From positions 1 to 64,000 of the forward strand of contig CAWEDK010000015.1 of the NCBI GenBank assembly GCA_963807865.1: 64,000 nt of DNA. The letters run 5' to 3'. Below the pieces are notes generated by a model. The model had not been told where the DNA came from. It saw only the letters and a list, made by a program, of their open reading frames with translations, and searched no databases. A program made the position numbers and the translations under genes. Positions 52,337 to 61,326 of the stretch are shown here, in pieces; position 1 is the first letter of the stretch, and each line of letters starts with the position of its first letter. The stretch is from VAZQ01 sp963807865. GTDB lineage: Bacteria > Pseudomonadota > Alphaproteobacteria > Rhizobiales > Xanthobacteraceae.

Positions 52337-53839
52337 ATGATCCCCGTCACCGGAGATCGCCCCATCAGCGCGCCGTCCGACAGCCAGCCGACTGCCACGT
52401 CCGCGCTCCCCCGTCCGTCGCCGCGCGGCTTTGCGCATGCGCTGTGGTACGGGCGCTCGATCCGTGCACAGCTCCTCATCGTTTTTGTCGTGATTGATGT
52501 GATTGCGGCGCTGGTCGCGGGCACCGTTACGATCCTCAAAGCCCGCACTGCGACGGGCGTCGAGATCGCGGCCTCGATGGAGGTCGCCCGCCTGCTCATC
52601 GGCGAGGCGGTCGGGCTCATGCGGCAGGAGGTGCCGGCCGAGCGGTTTCTGACCGACCTGTCATCACAGCTTCGTCTGGTGCGTCATGTGCGGATCGGCG
52701 TGAAGGATGCGGCCGGACACCCGCTGGCGGTGCCGGGTCCGGCTCCGCAACGCACCGAAGATCGCGCCGAGGCGCCCCGCTGGTTCGCAGCGCTGATCGC
52801 CTCGCCGGTCGAGAGCCGCGACGTGCCGGTGATCGTCAACGGCCAGCGCATCGGAACCGTGGAGATCGTCCCGGAGCCGCGCGACGAAATCGCCGAGGTC
52901 TGGGAGAACACCGTTGCGCTCGCCTGGGTGGCGCTGCTGGTCAACGTCGCGGTCATCGCGATGCTGTACGTGCTGTTCGGGCATGTGCTCGACCCGCTCA
53001 CCGCCGTCGCGAGCGGCCTCGCCGATCTCGAACATCGCAAGTTCAGGGTCCGGCTGCCCCGGCCGCAGGCGCGCGAACTCGCCGCCATCACCGGCCGCTT
53101 TAACGCCCTGGCGGAGGCGCTCGAGACAGCGCGCGCGGAGAATTTGCGGCTGAACGAGCGGCTGATCACCGCACAGGACGACGAGCGCCGCCGCACTGCG
53201 CTCGAACTGCATGACGAGGTCGGGCCGAGCCTGTTCGGACTCAAGGCCAATATCGGCTCGATTGCCATGTTGGCCGGCGAACTGCCCGAGGCCGCCGGGC
53301 ACAAGCTTGCCGGCCGCGTGAGCGACCTGCAGGCGATCGTCGAGCACTTGCAGGTCGTCAACCGCGGGATGCTGAACCGGCTGCGCCCGATGGCGCTCGG
53401 ACATGTGCCGTTGCGCGACATCCTGACCGAACTCGTCAATGATCGCGCCCGACAGCAGGCCGAGATCGCCTTCACGTTCAACGCGGACGGCATCGCGCGC
53501 AGCTACGGCGATTCGATCGACCTCACCATGTACCGGTGCATCCAGGAAGGCATGACCAACGTGATCAAGCACGCGCAGGCGAGCCGGGTCGAAATCGCGC
53601 TGACGGAGATCGTGGGGAATGGTGACCGTTTCCCCGACGAAGGTTCGGCACGGCTCAACCTGACGATTCGTGACGACGGCCGTGGCATCGCGCCCGGAAC
53701 GCCGATGGGCTTCGGTATGCGCGGTATGCAGGAACGCGTGCAGGGCCTGGGCGGCAGCTACGGCGTTGGAAGCAAAGGTGGGCGGGGGACCGCGGTGGAA
53801 ATCGCGATCCCGCTACGCGACCGAGGAGGCCGCCCGTAG
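52337..53839 (+). CDS. Sensor histidine kinase (NarX/UhpB type) with HAMP domain
   Basis: 500 codons. Two membrane helices (LLIVFVVIDVIAALVAGTVTI near residue 50 and VALAWVALLVNVAVIAMLYVLFG near 200) enclose a periplasmic sensor loop of about 130 residues. A HAMP linker follows, then a HisKA_3-type dimerisation domain with DERRRTALELHDEVGPSLFGLK (phospho-His). The ATPase has an N-box (QEGMTNVIKHA), DDGRGI and GFGMRGMQERV. It should phosphorylate the LuxR-type regulator encoded 77 bases downstream. The pair resembles PedS2/PedR2 and ExaD/ExaE systems that control PQQ alcohol dehydrogenases, and its place at the head of the PQQ locus supports that role. Confidence 0.9.
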   Translation: MIPVTGDRPISAPSDSQPTATSALPRPSPRGFAHALWYGRSIRAQLLIVFVVIDVIAALVAGTVTILKARTATGVEIAASMEVARLLIGEAVGLMRQEVPAERFLTDLSSQLRLVRHVRIGVKDAAGHPLAVPGPAPQRTEDRAEAPRWFAALIASPVESRDVPVIVNGQRIGTVEIVPEPRDEIAEVWENTVALAWVALLVNVAVIAMLYVLFGHVLDPLTAVASGLADLEHRKFRVRLPRPQARELAAITGRFNALAEALETARAENLRLNERLITAQDDERRRTALELHDEVGPSLFGLKANIGSIAMLAGELPEAAGHKLAGRVSDLQAIVEHLQVVNRGMLNRLRPMALGHVPLRDILTELVNDRARQQAEIAFTFNADGIARSYGDSIDLTMYRCIQEGMTNVIKHAQASRVEIALTEIVGNGDRFPDEGSARLNLTIRDDGRGIAPGTPMGFGMRGMQERVQGLGGSYGVGSKGGRGTAVEIAIPLRDRGGRP

Positions 53840-53916
53840 CGTGGGTTTCGTAGGAGTTTCTGTTCACTCGCAAAGGAATTCTTCGATAGCTTCCCTGCTC
53901 GAAGGGTCGAAGTGAC

Positions 53917-54552
53917 ATGACAAGCGTCCTGGTGATCGACGATCACCCGATCGTGCTGCAGGGCTGCCGGCGCATGCTGGAAGATGCCGGCGTCGGGACC
54001 GTGCTCGATGCACGTGAGCTCACGTCCGGCTATCGCCTTTATCGGCGGCATCATCCGGACGTCGTGATCGTCGATCTCGCCATGCAGGGCAGCGGGCTCG
54101 GCGGCATCGATCTGATCCGGCGCATCCGGGCGCACGATCAGCGTGCGCGGGTGCTGGTCTTCAGCATGCACAGCGACCCGATCATCGTGGCCCGCGCGCT
54201 TGAAGCCGGCGCCACCGGGTATGTGCTCAAGGATACTTCGTCGGAAGAACTGAAGAAGGCGTTCGAGCAGGTCCGTGCCGGGATTCCTTACCTGAGCAAC
54301 GATATCGCCATGCAGGTGGCGCTGGTGCGCACCGGTGTGCGGCAGAATCCGCTCGCCGACCTGACGCCGCGCGAACTGCAGACGCTGTCGCTATTGGCCG
54401 AGGGCAAGCCTTACGGCCGGATCGCCGACGAACTCAACGTCAGCTACAAGACCGTGGTCAACACCTGCTCGCAGCTCAAGCAGAAGCTCAACGTCAAGAA
54501 CCTGCCCGAGCTGATCCGCACGGCCGTACAGCGGGTGGCTTCGGAGCCGTAG
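53917..54552 (+). CDS. NarL/LuxR-family response regulator
   Basis: 211 codons. The receiver domain has SVLVIDDHPIVLQGC (acidic pocket), VVIVDLAMQ (phospho-accepting Asp at about residue 56) and ATGYVLKD (Lys switch). The C-terminal LuxR helix-turn-helix reads LTPRELQTLSLLAEGKPYGRIADELNVSYKTVVNTCSQLKQKL. It follows its histidine kinase and precedes the TonB receptor and PQQ dehydrogenases, so it is the likely local activator, like ExaE/AgmR/PedR2. No operator site could be identified by eye. Confidence 0.92.
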   Translation: MTSVLVIDDHPIVLQGCRRMLEDAGVGTVLDARELTSGYRLYRRHHPDVVIVDLAMQGSGLGGIDLIRRIRAHDQRARVLVFSMHSDPIIVARALEAGATGYVLKDTSSEELKKAFEQVRAGIPYLSNDIAMQVALVRTGVRQNPLADLTPRELQTLSLLAEGKPYGRIADELNVSYKTVVNTCSQLKQKLNVKNLPELIRTAVQRVASEP

Positions 54553-54738
54553 CGGGGCCGTGGGCAAGCGGCGGCCCTCCCGACGGGGTGTGGCACGCAG
54601 AGCACATTGCCACTTGTTCTGGTTGCGGCTGGCAAAAGCTGCCGCGACCGCGCCAGCTCAATGTTCCAGATTGGAAGCAGGGTAAGGCAGCATCGATTGC
54701 CGCCCTGGGGATGGATGTCGATGGGGTGGGGGATTGTC

Positions 54739-57255
54739 ATGCGGAGTTTGCGTTTGCAGAACCGGTTGCTGCTGGGGGCGGTGGCGGCTGGTGCGCTGAT
54801 GCTGTCGGGGGCGGCCATCGGCCAAACTGCGGCAACGCTGGATGAGATCGTGGTGCAGGGCGCAACGCCCCGCCCGCCGGCCCGGCCGGCCCCGACCAGG
54901 CGTCCGACGCGCTCTGCAACTTCGACGACGCCCGCCGCGCCTGCCACTCCGGCCCCCGTCACTACGCCTGCGCTCTCCGTGGTCGCCACCACGCCGGTCA
55001 CCGGCATCGGCTTCGACCGGAACAAGGTGCCGGCGATGGTCCAGACGCTGACGGCCGAGGACTTCTACCGCACGCACTCGCCGAGCGTTCTCGAAGCGCT
55101 CATGCAGCGCATCCCCGGCGTGAACACCACCGACGTCCAGGGTAACGGTTTTTTCCAGGACCTACGCTACCGCGGCTTCTCGGCCTCGCCGCTGCAAGGC
55201 ACCCCGCAGGGACTCGCCATCTATATGAACGGTATCCGCATCAACGAGGCGTTCGGCGATACCGTCAACTGGGACTTCATCCCGACCGTCGCGATCGGCC
55301 GCGCGGACGTCTGGACCAACAATCCGGCGTTCGGCCTGAACGCCCTGGGCGGCGCGATCAGCTTTCAGATGAAGGATGGCTTCACCTATCAGGGGTTCGA
55401 ATTCGACGCCATGGGCGGTTCCTACGGCCGGATCGGCGGCTCGTTTCAGTACGGGGTGCGCCAGGGCGAGTGGGCGCTCTACATGGCGGGTGAAGGCGTC
55501 AAGGACGACGGCTGGCGCTATCAGTCGCCGTCGCGGATCGGCCGGTTCTACGGCGATCTCGGCTGGAAGAGCATGGACTCCGAGATTCACCTCGTCGGCA
55601 CCGCCGCGGACAACTATTTCGGCGTGGTCGGCCCGACGCCGGTCGAGATGCTCAACCGCGACTGGCGTTCGATCTACACTTGGCCGCAGACCACCAAGAA
55701 TCAGGCGCAGATCCTGTCGCTCAACGGCCGCTACTCGGTGACCGACCACTGGACGATTCAGAACCTGCTCTATGTCCGCAACTTCAAGCAGTTCCATGTC
55801 GACGGCAACGATGCCGACGTCGAGCGCTGCGCTCCGGGCGACAACACGCTCTGTCTCGATGAGGACGCGCTCCCGAACCTGACGGTCGATCAACGCCGGC
55901 TGCGGGATCAGTTCGGCAATCCGATCAATTGCCCGCCCGGGCCGGGCAACACGTGCCGGCTGCCGTGGGGCACGGTCGACCGGACCTCGACCCGCGCGTT
56001 GACCGTCGGTGGCTCGCTGCAAGCCACCAACGACGACAAGATCTTCGGTCGCGACAACCACTTCACCATCGGCGCCAGCTACGACCGCAGCAGGATCAGC
56101 TTCGGCGGGGACAGCGAGCTGGGCTACATCTACCCGGATTTCTTCGTCGGGCCGAACGGGCCGATCACCGGCACCGGGGTGATCATCCACACCGACTCCT
56201 ATATCGGCTATGCGCCGGTCGATCTCAGCGCGAAGAATACCTATTACGGTCTCTACGCGTCGAACACCTACGACATCACCTCGCGGCTCTCACTCACCGC
56301 AGGGGCGCGCTACAATCTCGCCAAGATCACGACGGCGGACAACCTCGGCACCAGCCCCGACCTCAACGGCTACTACAGTTTCCACCGGATCAATCCGGTG
56401 TTCGGCATGACGCTGAAGATCGCGCCGGAACTCACGTTCTACGCCGGCTATTCGGAGGCCAACCGCGCGCCGACGGCGCTCGAACTCGGGTGCTCCAATC
56501 CGGAACGGCCGTGTCTGATCGAAGGCTTCCTGGTGTCCGACCCGCCGCTGCAACAAGTCATCGGGCGCACTCGCGAGGCTGGCCTGCGCGGCGACGTGAG
56601 GGCTAACGGCGGACGCTTCGACTGGAAAGTCGGCTTGTTCCGCACCGACAACTCGAACGACATCATCAGCGTCGCCAGCCAGATCCCGGGCCGGGGCGTC
56701 TTCCAGAACGTCCAGGGCACCCGCCGCCAAGGTCTCGAAGCGTCCGCCGAATACCGCTCGAAGGATTGGCTCGCGTATCTCAACTACGCGTTTATCGACG
56801 CGACATACCAGTTCACCGGCGAACTCGCGTCACCCAACAATCCGTCTTCCAATGACGACGGGTTTATCTTCGTGACGCCGGGCAAGCAGATCCCGGGCAT
56901 TCCGCGCCATCAGATCAAGGGCGGCCTGGACTACGCCCTGACGTCGCAATGGAAGGTCGGGACCGACGTGGTCTGGGTCGGGAGTCAGTGGTATGTCGGC
57001 GACGACGCCAACCAGAACGTCAAGATCGCGGACTACTGGATCGCCAATCTCCACGCGTCCTATCAGTACAATAAGGAAGTGCGGGTCTACGGCCTGGTCA
57101 ACAACGTGTTCAATCGCAAGTTCGCCGCTTACGGCACTTATTTCGGACCGGACGGCGTGCAGTTTGTCATCCCCAACCCGCCGACCGATCCGCGCACCGT
57201 CACGCCGGGCTCGCCGCTGGCCTTCTATCTCGGCGTCAACGTGAAGCTGCCGTAG
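54739..57255 (+). CDS. TonB-dependent outer-membrane receptor (candidate lanthanide/metallophore importer)
   Basis: 838 codons from ATG 54,739, which has GGGGGA six bases upstream and begins a good signal peptide (NRLLLGAVAAGALMLSGAAIGQ). In-frame ATGs at 54,715 and earlier add only polar residues. After a proline/threonine-rich spacer (about residues 30-70) comes the plug (VPAMVQTLTAEDFY, VLEALMQRIPGVNTTDVQGN, YRGFSASPLQGTPQGLAIYMNG, WTNNPAFGLNALGGAISF). A 22-strand barrel follows, ending SPLAFYLGVNVKLP. Four Cys in two loop pairs (ERCAPGDNTLC and INCPPGPGNTC) are unusual. The receptor sits between a two-component system and two lanthanide-type dehydrogenases, so import of a rare-earth chelate is plausible but unproven. 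Confidence 0.85.
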   Translation: MRSLRLQNRLLLGAVAAGALMLSGAAIGQTAATLDEIVVQGATPRPPARPAPTRRPTRSATSTTPAAPATPAPVTTPALSVVATTPVTGIGFDRNKVPAMVQTLTAEDFYRTHSPSVLEALMQRIPGVNTTDVQGNGFFQDLRYRGFSASPLQGTPQGLAIYMNGIRINEAFGDTVNWDFIPTVAIGRADVWTNNPAFGLNALGGAISFQMKDGFTYQGFEFDAMGGSYGRIGGSFQYGVRQGEWALYMAGEGVKDDGWRYQSPSRIGRFYGDLGWKSMDSEIHLVGTAADNYFGVVGPTPVEMLNRDWRSIYTWPQTTKNQAQILSLNGRYSVTDHWTIQNLLYVRNFKQFHVDGNDADVERCAPGDNTLCLDEDALPNLTVDQRRLRDQFGNPINCPPGPGNTCRLPWGTVDRTSTRALTVGGSLQATNDDKIFGRDNHFTIGASYDRSRISFGGDSELGYIYPDFFVGPNGPITGTGVIIHTDSYIGYAPVDLSAKNTYYGLYASNTYDITSRLSLTAGARYNLAKITTADNLGTSPDLNGYYSFHRINPVFGMTLKIAPELTFYAGYSEANRAPTALELGCSNPERPCLIEGFLVSDPPLQQVIGRTREAGLRGDVRANGGRFDWKVGLFRTDNSNDIISVASQIPGRGVFQNVQGTRRQGLEASAEYRSKDWLAYLNYAFIDATYQFTGELASPNNPSSNDDGFIFVTPGKQIPGIPRHQIKGGLDYALTSQWKVGTDVVWVGSQWYVGDDANQNVKIADYWIANLHASYQYNKEVRVYGLVNNVFNRKFAAYGTYFGPDGVQFVIPNPPTDPRTVTPGSPLAFYLGVNVKLP

Positions 57256-57261
57256 CGCGGA

Positions 57262-57582
57262 TCAGCGCTCTCCAGCCATGACGTAGGCCCAAAGCTGGTC
57301 GAGCTGCTCCGGTTTGAAGAAATCGCCCCACGGCGGCATCTGGTTTTTGCCACGCGTCACCGAGTTGACGAACCGCTCCTTCTGGTCGGGCGGGAATTTC
57401 CGGAGGTTGAAGGCGGCAGTCGGGTCGAGCATGCGTGCGCCGTGACAGGGTGCACAGTTGACCGCATAGATTTCCGCACCGGCCGCGATCTGCTCCGGCT
57501 TGAAGGCTTCGTCCGCGGCGGCCGGCATGCCGGTGGACAACAGGGTTCCGAGGATCGCCCCTGCAAATACGACGCGCGTCAT
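57262..57582 (-). CDS. Small periplasmic cytochrome c (c550-like)
   Basis: About 107 codons. The signal peptide is VVFAGAILGTLLSTGMPAAA. One heme site, NCAPCHGARM, is followed by the Met-ligand region GKNQMPPWGDFF. The length and QLWAYVMAGER tail fit cytochromes c that accept electrons from PQQ dehydrogenases (ExaB/MxaG role). It is 115 bases downstream of the first dehydrogenase on the same strand. An alternative ATG six codons upstream (57,600) precedes a charged stretch; GGGAG lies between the two. Confidence 0.85.
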   Translation of the reverse strand: MTRVVFAGAILGTLLSTGMPAAADEAFKPEQIAAGAEIYAVNCAPCHGARMLDPTAAFNLRKFPPDQKERFVNSVTRGKNQMPPWGDFFKPEQLDQLWAYVMAGER

Positions 57583-57637
57583 GGATTTTTCGTCTCCCAT
57601 GTTCGGCACTGGCGGCGCGATGGCCGGCACAGACGCA

Positions 57638-57664
57638 TCATGGCCGGGACGAGCCCGGCCATGA
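57638..57664. terminator. Perfect palindrome between PQQ dehydrogenase 1 and cytochrome c
   Basis: TCATGGCCGGG-ACGAG-CCCGGCCATGA, an 11-bp perfect stem. It is of the same type as the repeat at 50,900 and typical of rhizobial intergenic palindromes. It could attenuate transcription from the dehydrogenase into the cytochrome gene. Confidence 0.55.
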
Positions 57665-57696
57665 CACGAAAGAGGTAACGATTCAGCGCGGCAGGG

Positions 57697-59385
57697 TCAA
57701 TCGATCAGCGCGAAGGTCCACACCGAACCGCCCTGCGGGACTTTGTCCTTCAGCTTGTCGCGCGCGACGTTCCAGTAGAGGCCGCCGATGCCCGACAGCA
57801 CCGTGACGTACTGCTTGCCGTTGTGGGTGAACGTCACGGGCTGTGCGTTGATGCCGGAGCCGGTCTGGAACTGCCAGAGCTGCTTGCCGTCCTCGATGTC
57901 GAGCGCGATGAACTCGCCGGTTTCCTTGCCGGTGAACAAGAGGCCACCGCCGGTGACGAGGTTCGCCGACCAGATCGAATGGTCGGTGAGCGGCACCCGC
58001 CACTTCTGCTTGCCGGTCAGCGGATCGACTGCGTCGATGTGACCCCACGGCTCGCCGCCGTTATCCGGAATCGGCAGACGCTCGATGTACATGTAGCGTT
58101 GACCGACGACGAACGGCTTGGTCTCGAGGTGCTTGTAGCGCGCACCCTGGTGCTGGGTGTTGGCATAGAGCAACCCGGTCTCCGGGCTGTAGGCGGCGTG
58201 CGGCCAGTTTTTGGCGCCGAGCGGCGTCGGCCACAGCTCGACCTGCGTGTTGACCTGGCGCAGACGCTTGCCGAGTTCGGTCTCGACCGGCCGGCCGGTC
58301 TCCTTGTCGATGTGGGTCGCCCAGTTGACCTTCTCGAACGGGTTGGCCGCCACCAGCTTGCCGTCCTTGCGGTCGATCACATACAGAAAACCGTTGCGGT
58401 TGAACTGCATGATCACTTTGCGCTTCTGGCCGGCGACGTCGATCTCGGCGTTGATCAGCTCCCAGTTCGCGTCGTAGTCGTAGGCATCGTTCGGGCGTGA
58501 ACTGGTAGTGCCAGACGACTTCGCCGGTCTTCGGCCGCATCGCCAGCACCGATGCGGTGTAGAGGTTGTCGCCCGGCACGCGTCTGCGATGGCCCATGGT
58601 GCTGCGTTGCCGGTGCCCCAGAACATGAGATCAAGCTCGGGGTCATAGGAGCCGGTGATCCAGGCCGAACCGCCGCCCACTTCCCAGGCGTTGTTGTCCT
58701 GCGGCCAGGTCTCGTTGCCCTTCTCGCCTCTGGCCGGAATCGTGTACTTGCGCCAGAGCTGCTTGCCGGTCATGGCGTCGTAGCCGTCGATGAAGCCGCG
58801 CACGCCGAACTCGGCGCCGGAGTTGCCAACGATCACCACGCCGTTGGCGACGAGCGGGGCGAGCGTCAGCGACACGCCGTCCTTCCAATCGGCGAATTTC
58901 GACTTCCAGACCTCCTTGCCGGTCTTGGCTTCGTAGGCAACGACATGCGCGTCAAGTGTGGTGCGATAGATCTTGCCGTCGAAGATCGCCGCGCCCTTGT
59001 TCGAAACGCCGCAGCAGACGATGCGCGGGGTCTCGGGTGGCCAATCCAGCGTCTGCTTCCAGATTTGCTTGCCGGTTGCGACGTCGATCGCCACCGTGGC
59101 GCGGGCGTTGGTGACGTACATCACGCCGTTGTAGACGATCGGTTGTGCCTGCTCGCCCCAGTTATTGTCGAGGCTCAGGTTCCAGACCGGCACCAGCCGC
59201 TTCACGGTCTGCTTGTTGACCTGTTTGAGCGGGCTGTAGCGCTGCTGGTGGTAGCCCATCCCGTAGGTCAGGATGTTGTCGGTCGAACCGCCGTTGCCGT
59301 CCTTCTTGAGATCGTCAAACGTTTGCGCGGAGGCTGCGGTACAGAACACGGCAAGGACGATCGCAGCCGATGCGATTGGCTTCAT
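57697..59385 (-). CDS. PQQ-dependent alcohol dehydrogenase, lanthanide type, copy 1
   Basis: 562 codons. The signal peptide ends ASAQ. The eight-bladed quinoprotein propeller has the vicinal disulfide VCCGVSNKG (Cys 124-125), metal-ligand Glu in GAEFGVRGFIDGYD, Asn in GTGNAAPW, and the catalytic Asp in NDAYDYDANWEL. The D-Y-D pair (about 303-305) adds the extra Asp that marks lanthanide enzymes (XoxF, ExaF, PedH), in place of the D-F-S/A of calcium enzymes. The later sequence (NRNGFLYVIDRKDGKL, THIDKETGRPVE) is closest to ethanol-dehydrogenase types. Two compensating indels (58,585 and 58,497) scramble about 30 residues next to the active site; copy 2 shows the correct sequence. Confidence 0.88.
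   Translation of the reverse strand: MKPIASAAIVLAVFCTAASAQTFDDLKKDGNGGSTDNILTYGMGYHQQRYSPLKQVNKQTVKRLVPVWNLSLDNNWGEQAQPIVYNGVMYVTNARATVAIDVATGKQIWKQTLDWPPETPRIVCCGVSNKGAAIFDGKIYRTTLDAHVVAYEAKTGKEVWKSKFADWKDGVSLTLAPLVANGVVIVGNSGAEFGVRGFIDGYDAMTGKQLWRKYTIPARGEKGNETWPQDNNAWEVGGGSAWITGSYDPELDLMFWGTGNAAPWAIADACRATTSTPHRCWRCGRRPAKSSGTTSSRPNDAYDYDANWELINAEIDVAGQKRKVIMQFNRNGFLYVIDRKDGKLVAANPFEKVNWATHIDKETGRPVETELGKRLRQVNTQVELWPTPLGAKNWPHAAYSPETGLLYANTQHQGARYKHLETKPFVVGQRYMYIERLPIPDNGGEPWGHIDAVDPLTGKQKWRVPLTDHSIWSANLVTGGGLLFTGKETGEFIALDIEDGKQLWQFQTGSGINAQPVTFTHNGKQYVTVLSGIGGLYWNVARDKLKDKVPQGGSVWTFALID
59057..59199. repeat. 143-bp tract identical to 60,998-61,140 in the second dehydrogenase
   Basis: No difference was found by eye across 143 bases, including all synonymous sites, between the twin genes. 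A further 80-bp identical block lies at 59,261-59,340 and 61,202-61,281. Outside these blocks the genes differ at many sites. Confidence 0.8.
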
Positions 59386-59572
59386 GAGCTTTTCTCCCTT
59401 GATGTCGTCACACCGAAGTTGCGCCGCCGGTTGTTGCTCCGGCTGTTGTTGGGACGACTTGGAAACAAGTTACCTCATCTCGGGCACATGTTCCAAGCGC
59501 GATATTCCGGATCAACGGTGTATTGCGCTGCGGATAGGTGGGATCGCTCCCAACGGGACGCCAAGAAGCGAA

Positions 59573-59605
59573 AACCCCAGGCCTGGGTGAATCGGGCCTG
59601 GGGTT
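59573..59605 (-). terminator. Rho-independent terminator after PQQ dehydrogenase 2
   Basis: AACCCCAGGCC and GGCCTGGGGTT form an 11-bp perfect stem around an 11-base loop. On the minus strand the stem is followed by TTTTCGC, 39 bases past the stop of the second dehydrogenase. It separates its transcript from that of copy 1. Confidence 0.8.
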
Positions 59606-59643
59606 CATCCTGAACGCGCCTCGTGGAAGAGGCGCCCGCTAGC

Positions 59644-61326
59644 TCAATCGATCAGCGCGAAGGTCCAGACCGAGCCACCCTGCGGGACCTTGTCCTTCAG
59701 CCGCTCGCGCTGCTGATTCCAATAGAGCCCGCCGATGCCGGACAGCACCGTGACGTACTGCTTGCCGTTGTGCGTGAACGTCACCGGCATGGCGTTGATG
59801 CCCGAGCCGGTCTGGAACTGCCACACCTGCTTGCCGTCGTCGGTATCGAGCGCGATGAACTCGCCCGTCTCCTTGCCGGTGAACAAGAGGCCGCCGCTGG
59901 TGACCAGGTTTGCCGACCAGATCTGGAAGTCGGTCAGCGGCACCCGCCATTTGGCTTTGGCCGTCAGCGGGTCGATCGCCTCGATGTGGCCGATCGCTTC
60001 GCCCGGCTTCGCCGGAATCGGAACGTTCTCGATGTACATGTAGCGCTGGCCGACCACGTGCGGCTTGGTCGGCAGATGCTTGAACAGCCGCGACTGGTGG
60101 ATGGTGTTGGCATAGAGCAGCCCGGTCTCCGGGCTGTAGGCGGCGTGCGGCCAGTTCTTGCCGCCGGTCGTCGATGGCCAGTGCTCGATCTGCTCGAAAT
60201 TGCGCAACTTCCTGGCAACTTCGGTTTCCACCGGCCGGCCGGTCTCCTTGTCGATGTGGCTCGCCCAGGTCACCTTCTCGAACGGATTGGCGGCCAGCAG
60301 CTTGCCGTTGGTACGGTCGATCACATACAGGAAACCGTTGCGGTTGAGCTGCATGATCACCTTGTGTTTCTGGCCGCCGATATCCTTGTCGGCGATGATC
60401 AGCTCCCAGTTGGCGTCGTAGTCGTAGGCATCGTTCGGCGTGAACTGGTAGTGCCAGACGATCTCGCCGGTCTTCGGCCGCATCGCCAGCACCGACGACG
60501 TGTAGAGATTATCGCCGGGCCGCGACTGCGACGCCCACGGCGCCGCGTTGCCGGTGCCCCAATACATCAGATCGAGGTCGGGGTCGTAGGAGCCGGTGAT
60601 CCAGGCCGAGCCGCCGCCCACTTCCCAGGCGTTACTGTCCTGCGGCCAGGTTTCGTTGCCCTTCTCGCCCTTGGCCGGAATGGTGTAACGCCGCCAGAGC
60701 TGTTTGCCGGTCGCTGTGTCGTAGCCGTCGATGAAGCCGCGTACCCCGAACTCGGCGCCCGAATTGCCGATCACCAGCACGCCATTGGCGATCAGCGGGG
60801 CGAGCGTCAGCGACACGCCTTCTTTCCATTCGGCGACCTTGGTCTTCCACGCCTCCTTGCCGGTCTTGGCGTCGTACGCGACGACGTGGGCGTCGAGCGT
60901 GGTGCGATAGACCTTGCCGTCATAGATCGCCGCGCCCTTGTTAGAAACGCCGCAGCAGACCACGCGCGGGGTTTCGGGCGGCCAGTCCAGCGACTGTTTC
61001 CAGATTTGCTTGCCGGTTGCGACGTCGATCGCCACCGTGGCGCGGGCGTTGGTGACGTACATCACGCCGTTGTAGACGATCGGTTGTGCCTGCTCGCCCC
61101 AGTTATTGTCGAGGCTCAGGTTCCAGACCGGCACCAGCCGTTTCACAGTCTGCTTGTTGACCTGCTTGAGCGGGCTGTAGCGGTGTTGGGCGTAACCCAT
61201 TCCGTAGGTCAGGATGTTGTCGGTCGAACCGCCGTTGCCGTCCTTCTTGAGATCGTCAAACGTTTGCGCGGAGGCTGCGGTGCCAATCAGAAGCAAAATA
61301 CTCGCAGCCGTTGCTGTTAGTTTCAT
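59644..61326 (-). CDS. PQQ-dependent alcohol dehydrogenase, lanthanide type, copy 2
   Basis: 560 codons, intact. The signal peptide ends ASAQ. The active-site set equals copy 1: VCCGVSNKG, GAEFGVRGFIDGYD, GTGNAAPW, then PGDNLYTSSVLAMRPKTGEIVW and FTPNDAYDYDANWEL with the D-Y-D lanthanide signature (about 302-304). It should oxidise primary alcohols in the periplasm and pass electrons to a cytochrome c. ATG at 61,326 has GGAG ten bases upstream and starts the signal peptide. The gene has its own terminator and a 324-base divergent upstream region shared with soxC, so the two dehydrogenases are probably separate transcripts. Confidence 0.92.
   Translation of the reverse strand: MKLTATAASILLLIGTAASAQTFDDLKKDGNGGSTDNILTYGMGYAQHRYSPLKQVNKQTVKRLVPVWNLSLDNNWGEQAQPIVYNGVMYVTNARATVAIDVATGKQIWKQSLDWPPETPRVVCCGVSNKGAAIYDGKVYRTTLDAHVVAYDAKTGKEAWKTKVAEWKEGVSLTLAPLIANGVLVIGNSGAEFGVRGFIDGYDTATGKQLWRRYTIPAKGEKGNETWPQDSNAWEVGGGSAWITGSYDPDLDLMYWGTGNAAPWASQSRPGDNLYTSSVLAMRPKTGEIVWHYQFTPNDAYDYDANWELIIADKDIGGQKHKVIMQLNRNGFLYVIDRTNGKLLAANPFEKVTWASHIDKETGRPVETEVARKLRNFEQIEHWPSTTGGKNWPHAAYSPETGLLYANTIHQSRLFKHLPTKPHVVGQRYMYIENVPIPAKPGEAIGHIEAIDPLTAKAKWRVPLTDFQIWSANLVTSGGLLFTGKETGEFIALDTDDGKQVWQFQTGSGINAMPVTFTHNGKQYVTVLSGIGGLYWNQQRERLKDKVPQGGSVWTFALID
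61202..61281. repeat. 80-bp tract identical to 59,261-59,340
   Basis: Second identical block between the 5' ends of the twin dehydrogenases. It covers the end of the signal peptide and the TFDDLKKDGNGGSTDNILTYG region. Confidence 0.75.

Noticed and set aside
57697..61326. The twin dehydrogenases as MxaF (calcium methanol dehydrogenase)
   Set aside because: The residue two after the catalytic Asp is Asp in both copies, and no mxaJ, mxaG or mxaI-like genes accompany them.
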